Assembly: GCA_030152105.1 (NCBI GenBank) | Contig: JASLIH010000361.1 | Span: 1-6,786, forward strand | DNA length: 6,786 nucleotides | DNA from: Actinomycetes bacterium | Lineage (GTDB): Bacteria > Actinomycetota > CALGFH01 | Direction: 5' to 3' | Shown here: positions 1 to 5,521 of the stretch, piece after piece | How positions within the stretch are numbered: the first letter of the stretch is position 1 | Layout: each line of letters begins with the position of its first letter | Made by a program: the position numbers and the translations under genes | The notes under the pieces: generated by a model | Told to the model about the DNA's origin: nothing | Database searches by the model: none | Seen by the model: the letters and a program-made list of their open reading frames with translations, nothing else

Positions 1-1146
1 AAGCGCCGCCGGGTCGACCTGAACGCCGAGCCCAGGCCCCGGCGAGTGACGCGGAGGACGACCGCCGTACCGGAACTGGACCAGTGGCGCCGCCGGGTCC
101 TCGCGAAGCAGATGCCGCCCGAAGCAGCCTTCGGCGAACCGTACCCCTGGTGTCAGCGGGGCCAGGGCGGACAGCAGCGTCAGGTGCGCGGCGGACAGCA
201 GCGACGACTCGCCGACCTGGCAGCCGACCTGGAGCATGAGCCCGGCGTCCAGCGCCTCCCGGCACCGGGCGTACGCCCCGACCAGGCCCCCGCACTTGGA
301 GATGCGCACGTTGGCCGCCGTGCAGGCCCGATGGGCGATGAACCGCTGCAACGAGTCACGGTCGGTCAGCCCCTCGTCCACCATGATCTGGGCCGACGAC
401 TCGGCCACCAGCCGGGCCAGCCCCGACAGGTCGTCGGCGGCGATCGGCTGCTCGAACGACTGGATCCCGACCGCTCGCAGCTGGTCGATGACCTCCAACG
501 CCTGCTCCACGTCCCAGGCCATGTTGGCGTCGGTCCGGAGGTCGACCCGGCGGCCGAGCAGGCGCCGAGCGGTTCGGGCCGCCCGCACGGCCCCGTCATG
601 CTCGAGCTTGAGCTTGACGTGGGGGAACCGGAAGGCGCGCATCTTGAGCAGCGACACCGCATAGGACCATCCCGTGCCGGCAGACACCACCCCGCTGTAG
701 CGATATCGCCCAAGGGCAGTGGCCGACGGCGCCGGAACCCCGACCCCCGGCCGGGCCGGCTCTCCGGATGCCCTGCCGAACGCGTCCAGCAGCGCCAGGT
801 CGACGCTGCACCAGGCGGAGGTCTGCGGTAGCTCGGGCTTGACCCACTCGGGTGGGGCCTTGCCGTCGCACTTCTCCAGGAACGACACGGCCTCGGGAAG
901 GGACCGGAAGGACTGGCCGACGAGAGCCGGCAGGATCGTGTCCCGTAGCAGCGCGAAGGCCTGCTCGCGAGCCTCCCCGGAGACGTAGGCGCGGGGAAGC
1001 GATTCGCCCCATCCCTCGGCGCCGTTGTCCAGGCGGGCCCGCAGGAACAGGCTGTCGGAGGTGGTCCGGGCGGCGGCGGCGTGCCGGAAGGCGACCTTGA
1101 AGGGCAGGTCGACGGCGAACAGGTCGAGCTGGGTCACCGTCGGCAT
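1..1146 (-). CDS. Enolase-superfamily enzyme, muconate-lactonizing/dipeptide-epimerase-like (3' end cut by window)
   Basis: The frame is open for 382 codons from ATG at 1146 to the left edge, with no stop seen. The N-terminal capping domain is roughly residues 1-130 and the barrel about 145-350. Visible active-site elements are the KxK pair (K178, K180), metal ligands D206 (in TDAN), E232 (in FEQP) and D257 (in VDE), and the opposite-face lysine K284 (in ISKCGG). This two-lysine arrangement is that of the muconate-lactonizing subgroup, which includes cycloisomerases, o-succinylbenzoate synthases and dipeptide or N-acyl-amino-acid epimerases/racemases. These enzymes abstract a proton alpha to a carboxylate, using Mg2+. 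The last residues (GLGVQVDPAAL) look like a family C-terminus, so probably only a few codons are missing. The start is supported by AGGAGGT 5 bases upstream. It follows the alpha/beta hydrolase by 10 bases, so they are probably cotranscribed. Family assignment is firm; substrate is unknown. Confidence 0.9.
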   Translation of the reverse strand, partial: MPTVTQLDLFAVDLPFKVAFRHAAAARTTSDSLFLRARLDNGAEGWGESLPRAYVSGEAREQAFALLRDTILPALVGQSFRSLPEAVSFLEKCDGKAPPEWVKPELPQTSAWCSVDLALLDAFGRASGEPARPGVGVPAPSATALGRYRYSGVVSAGTGWSYAVSLLKMRAFRFPHVKLKLEHDGAVRAARTARRLLGRRVDLRTDANMAWDVEQALEVIDQLRAVGIQSFEQPIAADDLSGLARLVAESSAQIMVDEGLTDRDSLQRFIAHRACTAANVRISKCGGLVGAYARCREALDAGLMLQVGCQVGESSLLSAAHLTLLSALAPLTPGVRFAEGCFGRHLLREDPAAPLVQFRYGGRPPRHSPGPGLGVQVDPAAL

Positions 1147-1151
1147 GGCGG

Positions 1152-1158
1152 ACCTCCT
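1152..1158 (-). promoter_or_regulatory. Ribosome binding site AGGAGGT overlapping the upstream stop codon
   Basis: A perfect AGGAGGT lies 5 bases before the ATG at 1146. The TAG stop of the upstream alpha/beta hydrolase (1157-1159) overlaps its first two bases. Ribosomes ending the hydrolase therefore stop on the Shine-Dalgarno sequence of the next gene, an arrangement that commonly couples translation. Confidence 0.85.
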
Positions 1159-2023
1159 ACGGCACGGGGCGGACCATGGTCGACAGCCAGCCAAGCATGT
1201 CGCTCACGTACTTCGTCCGGTCGGGCTCGAAGTCCAAGGTATGGCCGGCGCTCGGATATGCCCGGTAGGTGTGGTGGTCGCCCTCGACCCCTTCGAACCA
1301 GCGCCGCGTGGCGGGCACGTCCATCATCTCGTCGTTCTCGCCCTGGAGCAGGAGGACCGGAAGCTCCAGGCGAGCGGTGGCGGTCCGGCGGCGGCGGTCG
1401 AGCCGGGCCGTCTCCCAGAAGAACTGGCGTGTGGCCTGCAGGAGCCGGAGGGGGTCGGCCCGGATGAAGTCGCGGTACGGCGGATTGGCGGTGTACAGCT
1501 CCGGCGTCAGGGGGATGGGAAGAGAGGCCATCGGACGGACGAGGTGCCCGGCAACGACCACGATCCTGCGCCATGGTGAGAGGTTGACCCGAGGGAACAG
1601 TCCAGGGCCGAGCAGCAGCAGCCCGGCCAGCGGCGCCGGTCGCTGGCCGGCGTACACGACTGCGAGCTTGGCCGCCCAGCTCGAGGCGGCCAGGAAGACC
1701 GGCACGCCCGGATGCTCGGCGGCGACCAGCCGGAGGAGTTGCTCGACGTCGTCGAGCGCGCGCTCGTAGCGGTCCAGGTGGCCGCGCGGCCCGCCGCTGC
1801 GGCCCGAGCCGCGGCGGTCCAGCCCATAGACCTCCACCCCCTGGCGGTTGAGATCGGCGGCCGACTCCGCGAACCAACCGGCGTGGCTGGCGATGCCGTG
1901 AAGGAAGACGACCACCGCCGACGGTGGCGACTGGCGGCTGGGCCAGCGGAGGTAGTGGAGCCGCACGCTGTCACCGGCCGCGAAGAACGCACTCTCGGCG
2001 TCGCCGCCGGCTAGGCCCGTCAT
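1157..2023 (-). CDS. Alpha/beta hydrolase, monoacylglycerol-lipase/serine-aminopeptidase (Hydrolase_4) type
   Basis: This is a 288-residue soluble hydrolase with no signal peptide. Visible fold landmarks are the oxyanion-hole motif FLHG (residues 40-43), a GLDRRGSGRS turn (67-76) typical of lysophospholipase/monoglyceride-lipase-like proteins, the nucleophile elbow around S115, the acid D231 in LLQGEND, and the catalytic His H261 in SAGH. The triad would be S115/D231/H261. The elbow reads A-S-S-W-A rather than G-x-S-x-G, which is unusual. Likely chemistry is hydrolysis of an ester, acylglycerol or amide; the substrate is unknown. ATG at 2023 is used, although the sequence before it has no good Shine-Dalgarno, so a slightly different start is possible. 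It lies 60 bases after the FAH-family gene and 10 bases before the enolase-superfamily gene, consistent with one operon. Confidence 0.9.
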   Translation of the reverse strand: MTGLAGGDAESAFFAAGDSVRLHYLRWPSRQSPPSAVVVFLHGIASHAGWFAESAADLNRQGVEVYGLDRRGSGRSGGPRGHLDRYERALDDVEQLLRLVAAEHPGVPVFLAASSWAAKLAVVYAGQRPAPLAGLLLLGPGLFPRVNLSPWRRIVVVAGHLVRPMASLPIPLTPELYTANPPYRDFIRADPLRLLQATRQFFWETARLDRRRRTATARLELPVLLLQGENDEMMDVPATRRWFEGVEGDHHTYRAYPSAGHTLDFEPDRTKYVSDMLGWLSTMVRPVP

Positions 2024-2042
2024 GAGCTCAGTGTCGACCGAT

Positions 2043-2062
2043 GCCGTTGCGTGGTCAACGGC
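2043..2062. other. Perfect 7-bp inverted repeat in the FAH-hydrolase intergenic gap
   Basis: GCCGTTG (2043-2049) and CAACGGC (2056-2062) are exact reverse complements around a 6-base loop. They sit in the 60-base gap between the FAH stop (2084) and the hydrolase start (2023). No run of T follows on the minus strand, so it is not a clear intrinsic terminator. It could be an mRNA stability or processing hairpin, an operator, or chance. Confidence 0.4.
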
Positions 2063-2083
2063 GCGGCAAGCGGCGCACAGTGC

Positions 2084-3019
2084 TCAGCTGGGCGCATCCC
2101 GGACCAAGGTTCGCTGGGTCCCGAGGTCGAGCAGCCCATCCGCGCTGGCGATCGACGCAGTGATCACGTCGCCCTCCTTGAGATAGGCGGGGTTGCGTTC
2201 CTGACGGGCGAAGAAGGTCCGCCACTTGAGCGGTGCCGGCAGCAGGTCACCCACCTTGGCGACGACCGCCGACGGCGCCTGGAGGGCGGTTCCGCCAGGT
2301 GTGCCGGTGAGGAGCAGGTCGCCCGGATCCAGCCGCTGGAAGCCGGCCAGGGCGCTCAGGGCCGCCGCCGGCCCGGTGATCAGGTCGGCCGCTGTCCCGT
2401 CCTGACGGAGCTCGCCATTGACCCAGAGCCGCAGCCGCAGCCCGGACAGCCGGGCGAAGTCGTCGCCCTCGAGCAGGACCAGCCGGGGGCCGGTCGGGGT
2501 GAAGGTCGGATAGGACTTGCTCTCGTAGAACTGGCCCTTCTCCAGCTGGACGTCGCGGGCGCTGATGTCGTTGCACATGACCAGCCCGGCGACGTGGCCG
2601 GGCAGGTCGCTGTCGGTCACGGTGGTCCCCGGGGCAGCACCGGATCTGATGACCACGCCCAGTTCGATCTCGTAGTCGAGGAGACGCACATGGGCCGGCC
2701 GGACAATGTCGTCGGTGGGTCCGCTGATCGAGCCCGAGCTCTTGCGGAAGAACACCGCCGGCGGCTCCTCGCCGAAGCCGGACTCGCGGGCGTGAGTGCG
2801 GTAGTTCACCGCCTGAGCGACCACCCGGCAGGGCGTCGTGACCGGCGACAGCAACGACAGCTCGTCGACCGGCACGCCCCCCGCGGTGGCCGCCTGGACC
2901 GCTCCCAGGCCGTCGGTGACAAGCCCGGCGGTCGTGGGCAGCTCGGCGTCGACCGGGAACGCCTCGCCGCCGCGCTGGACGTACCACCCTTCGGCGGTGC
3001 GGACGACGGCGATGCTCAG
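2084..3019 (-). CDS. Fumarylacetoacetate hydrolase (FAH) family protein, probable CTG start
   Basis: This enzyme belongs to the FAH superfamily, which cleaves C-C bonds in, decarboxylates, hydrates or tautomerises 2-oxo/diketo acids using a divalent metal. Numbering from a CTG start (311 residues), the FAH core runs from about residue 58. It shows NYRTH (His76), the metal ligands E117 and E119 in DYEIELG, D151 in CNDISARD, K168 in YESKSYPTF, and the TGTPGG loop at 238-243. The first ATG/GTG in frame is GTG at 2875, which would give 263 residues. However, the 47 codons before it read as a sensible N-terminal domain (SIAVVRTAEGWYVQRGGEAF and on) of the kind these proteins usually carry. The only near-canonical start there is CTG at 3017-3019, six bases after GAGG and overlapping the upstream TGA as CTGA. 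An in-frame stop lies at 3038-3040. Function is sure at family level; the start is inferred and the substrate unknown. Confidence 0.85.
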   Translation of the reverse strand: MSIAVVRTAEGWYVQRGGEAFPVDAELPTTAGLVTDGLGAVQAATAGGVPVDELSLLSPVTTPCRVVAQAVNYRTHARESGFGEEPPAVFFRKSSGSISGPTDDIVRPAHVRLLDYEIELGVVIRSGAAPGTTVTDSDLPGHVAGLVMCNDISARDVQLEKGQFYESKSYPTFTPTGPRLVLLEGDDFARLSGLRLRLWVNGELRQDGTAADLITGPAAALSALAGFQRLDPGDLLLTGTPGGTALQAPSAVVAKVGDLLPAPLKWRTFFARQERNPAYLKEGDVITASIASADGLLDLGTQRTLVRDAPS

Positions 3020-5031
3020 CGGTCGCCTCGTTCGCGCTCAGCGGGCCGGCGCAGCCAGGGCGGCCCAGGAGGCCGCCGGCTCCGCAGCGGCACCCCGCCA
3101 GCGAGCTTGTCGCGGGCGGCGGGGGCTGGCGGGGCGGTGTGGGCGCGTTCGGCCTTGATGCGCTGGAAGCGCTCGGACTCGAGGGAGCGTAGGACCTGCT
3201 CGATCCGTTCCAGCTGCTCGTCAGTGGCTTCAGGAAGGCCATAGGCGTCACGCACGAACGCCGCCATGTCGGCGCGGTAGTCGTGGCCGAAGGAGGCGAA
3301 CTCGCCCGGCACCTTCATCATCGCGTTCATCGCGTCCATCCCGGTCTGGACGAAGGTCCCCAATGGCTGCCAGCGCATGGTCTGGGGGACACCGCGGCCC
3401 CGCTGGCCGTCGGCCAGCCACGCCGGCCGCTGTACCAGCAGGTCGGGACCGAGCACGGCGATGGGGTCGTTGTCGTGGGAGACGACGATGGCCCGGAGCC
3501 GGCCCCGCTGGTCGTCATCGAGCGCCGCCAGCTGGTCGTGGTGGTCGAAGACCCCAACGGTGCCCTCCGGCACCAGGGTGCTGCTGCCCCGGGTCATGCC
3601 GCTGCGCGACCACTTGGCCAGCCATGGCAGCCCCACCCACAACGCCCGGTCGATCCCGTAGTGGTCGAAGCCGTCGATGCCCTGGTACATGATGCAGTCC
3701 GAGCTGGTCCAGGCGCCCATGCTCTCGCCGAAGACCAGCACCCGCGGGCGTTGCTCGGGCGGCAGGCCGGCCAGCCGCTGGGTGACCCCCCAGAGCAGGA
3801 GCCGGAACTGCCCGCGGCCCAGCGCCACCTTCTGCACCGACAGGAACGACGGGTACCTGGCGTACTGGATGCAGCAGGTCGCGACGTCGCCGCGGGTGAG
3901 GAACTCGGCCGCCTCGATCAGCGCGTGGTCGACCCAGCCGGTCCCGGTGGGGGAGATCAGCAACAGGACCGACCGGTCGAACGCGCCGGTGCGGTCCAGC
4001 TCGGCCAGGGCCAGCTCGGCCCGGCCGGTCTGGTACAGCGGCTCGCTGTTGAACCCCACATACGCCCGGATCGGGTGGGCCCGCGCCGGCTCCCCCATGA
4101 CCTCCTCGATCAGCTCCGGGGTGACCACGTCGGTGACATAGCGGCGTCCCTGCTGTCCGAGGTCGGCGAACGGCAGCAGGCTCTCGGGGCTGCCCGACAC
4201 CAGCGGGCTGGTCGGCGGGGTGGAGTAGCCCGGCTCCACCTTCTGGTTGGCCCGCCCGACGTAAGCGACCCCGGCGCTGTAGGTCGCCGCCGCCGCACCC
4301 GCCCACAGGCCGGCGTTGACCAGCCGTGCGAGCAACCGCTTGGACGGCCCGGGCCCGAAGTACGACTCCAACGCACTCCGGGACCAGACAAACCCCTGGG
4401 TCAGCCCCATCCCGATGGTTGTAACCACATACGAGACCGCCAGCGTCTCCGGGACTGCCGTCGGCTCGGCCAGCGGCCGCCGGTCCCCGACCCTCCCACG
4501 CGATGGCAGCCGCCGGCTCATCCGGTACAGCAGCCCGGCGGTGTGGACGGCCCCGCTGGTAAGCGGCAGGACGCCCCGCTGGTCGGGGTAGCGACGCTGC
4601 ACCCAGCGGCCCACGTCGTGGACGACCCCGCCGGCGGCGCCGTCCCGCAGCAGCAGACCGGTGGACTGCAGCGACGCCACCCACAGCTTGTGGCGGTGCC
4701 GCTCCGGCAGCGCCGCCAGTGCCGCCCCGGCACCCCCGACCACCGCCCAGGCCGCCAGCCGTGCTGGCAGGGGCGCGTCGGCCGGGGCCAGCTTCTTGGT
4801 GAGCCGCTCGGCCACGCGGCTGGTCGCCCGCGCGCCCAGGACCCCAAGGCCCATCGTCACGCCCCGGACTCGGGCCGACCGCGGCATCAACGACGGCCCC
4901 CAGGCATCCAGCGCCGCCACCGTCTCCCGGGGAGCCGCCGGCGACACCGCCACCGGACTCAGCACCCGGGCCAACCGACGCACCCGAGCCTCCCACCCAC
5001 GTTCGCGAAGCAGCACCGTCGCTCGCAGCAT
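3016..5031 (-). CDS. Abhydrolase_9 (DUF2319) family protein, membrane-anchored alpha/beta hydrolase
   Basis: This is a 671-residue protein with a hydrophobic N-terminal domain and an alpha/beta-hydrolase C-terminal domain, the architecture of Abhydrolase_9_N plus Abhydrolase_9 (relatives include mycobacterial Rv1069c, from memory). The N-terminal domain carries the PSLMPR signature (about residues 46-51) and hydrophobic stretches near 57-66, 93-108, 196-215 and 239-257, so membrane attachment is likely. The C-terminal domain has SPTGTGW (360-366), the elbow GESMG with Ser437, an HDNDP segment (519-523) supplying the probable acid, and GHDYR with His583. After about residue 600 an amphipathic helix leads into a basic, Pro-rich tail. 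The frame is open back to ATG at 5199. I chose 5031 because GGAG lies 9 bases upstream and the extra 56 residues look non-coding. It overlaps the FAH gene by 4 bases. It is probably a lipase/esterase at the envelope; the substrate is unknown. Confidence 0.9.
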   Translation of the reverse strand: MLRATVLLRERGWEARVRRLARVLSPVAVSPAAPRETVAALDAWGPSLMPRSARVRGVTMGLGVLGARATSRVAERLTKKLAPADAPLPARLAAWAVVGGAGAALAALPERHRHKLWVASLQSTGLLLRDGAAGGVVHDVGRWVQRRYPDQRGVLPLTSGAVHTAGLLYRMSRRLPSRGRVGDRRPLAEPTAVPETLAVSYVVTTIGMGLTQGFVWSRSALESYFGPGPSKRLLARLVNAGLWAGAAAATYSAGVAYVGRANQKVEPGYSTPPTSPLVSGSPESLLPFADLGQQGRRYVTDVVTPELIEEVMGEPARAHPIRAYVGFNSEPLYQTGRAELALAELDRTGAFDRSVLLLISPTGTGWVDHALIEAAEFLTRGDVATCCIQYARYPSFLSVQKVALGRGQFRLLLWGVTQRLAGLPPEQRPRVLVFGESMGAWTSSDCIMYQGIDGFDHYGIDRALWVGLPWLAKWSRSGMTRGSSTLVPEGTVGVFDHHDQLAALDDDQRGRLRAIVVSHDNDPIAVLGPDLLVQRPAWLADGQRGRGVPQTMRWQPLGTFVQTGMDAMNAMMKVPGEFASFGHDYRADMAAFVRDAYGLPEATDEQLERIEQVLRSLESERFQRIKAERAHTAPPAPAARDKLAGGVPLRSRRPPGPPWLRRPAERERGDR
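3026..3029 (-). promoter_or_regulatory. GAGG Shine-Dalgarno deciding the CTG start of the FAH gene
   Basis: GAGG lies within the last codons of the Abhydrolase_9 gene, with 6 bases between it and CTG at 3019. This spacing is normal and supports initiation at the CTG. The alternative GTG at 2875 is preceded only by a G-run with poor spacing. Confidence 0.5.
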
Positions 5032-5251
5032 GGCATCACTCTCCCACACCCTCGGACCGGGACGCCTTGTCGCACGTTGGCCATCGTGCTCGCAAGAACC
5101 CGGTCCAACGGGCGCCGGCGCAACCACAGGCTGAGCCGTCGTCCTCCCGCCATTCTCCCATTGGAAGATCCACGCGCCGTGATTCGTCACCTCATCCACC
5201 GACGCCCTGCCGCACTAGGGCATATCCACCCAACTCCTGCGCCGGCCGTCG
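5032..5251. other. Intergenic stretch, probable promoter region of the four-gene operon
   Basis: About 220 bases lie between the hydrolase remnant and the Abhydrolase_9 start. One frame stays open across most of it (continuing upstream of 5031 to ATG 5199), but the peptide is Pro/Arg-rich and resembles no domain I know. A promoter would be expected here, yet I see no convincing -35/-10 pair. A weak 5-bp inverted repeat GCCCT/AGGGC (5204-5208, 5217-5221; 8-base loop) lacks a T-run and is not a clear terminator. Confidence 0.45.
5041..5045 (-). promoter_or_regulatory. Ribosome binding site GGGAG for the Abhydrolase_9 gene
   Basis: GGGAG ends 9 bases before ATG at 5031. The alternative ATG at 5199 has only GGTGG directly abutting it, with no usable spacing. 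This favours the shorter protein. Confidence 0.65.
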
Positions 5252-5521
5252 TCAGGAGGGCGTGGGTGCTGTGTGGCTGACGAATTCCCCGATGGTTGAG
5301 GCGAGCTCCCCGGGGTGGGTGAGCGGGGCGAGGTGATCCAGCTCGGGCAGGGTTTCCGTGCGCACATCGGGCAGCCTGTCGGCCAGGATTGCGACGTTCT
5401 CGCGGAACCAGGGGCGGGATTCGGCTCCGCAGATCAGCAGTGCCGGTGCCGCGACCCGGGCCGCCTCGGCGGGCCCGAAGGTCCAGGCGGCCAGTCGGCC
5501 GAGGACATCCTCGTTCAGGCG
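5252..5521 (-). pseudogene. C-terminal remnant of an alpha/beta hydrolase
   Basis: The frame ending at 5252 encodes about 89 residues that look like the last third of an alpha/beta hydrolase. There is a segment WTFGPAEAARVAAPALLICG (cap helix into a late core strand), then GAES, a strand ending LPELDH, and a final helix reaching SHTAPTPS. The catalytic-type His (in ELDH) is kept, but the oxyanion motif, nucleophile elbow and earlier strands are absent. Upstream in this frame the sequence is the out-of-frame interior of the monooxygenase gene. No ATG or GTG lies near the 5' end of the conserved part. The upstream TGA (5515-5517) overlaps a CTG of this frame, but no Shine-Dalgarno precedes it. 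A deletion probably joined the monooxygenase 3' end to this remnant. The 5' boundary is approximate; homology may reach about 5545. Confidence 0.7.

Noticed and set aside
46..831. Plus-strand open frame of 261 codons opposite the enolase-superfamily gene
   Set aside because: The minus-strand frame contains the complete enolase-superfamily catalytic set; the plus-strand peptide is an Arg/Gly/Pro-rich shadow.
366..1012. Minus-strand open frames at 366-713 and 596-1012
   Set aside because: They lie in the other two frames of the enolase-superfamily gene, which is continuous from 1146 to the edge without a frameshift.
2051..3244. Plus-strand open frame of 397 codons opposite the FAH gene
   Set aside because: Low-complexity Gly/Arg/Gln composition, no recognisable domain and full overlap with a well-supported minus-strand FAH gene.
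5204..5221. GCCCT/AGGGC inverted repeat as an intrinsic terminator after the hydrolase remnant
   Set aside because: Only 5 bp with an 8-base loop and no T-run on either side; such short repeats are expected by chance in GC-rich DNA.
3283..5280. Very long open frame on the plus strand (665 codons) opposite the Abhydrolase_9 gene
   Set aside because: The peptide is Pro/Arg/Gln/His-rich with no domain signal and mirrors GC-rich codon positions of the minus-strand gene, which has clear family motifs. It is an antisense shadow.
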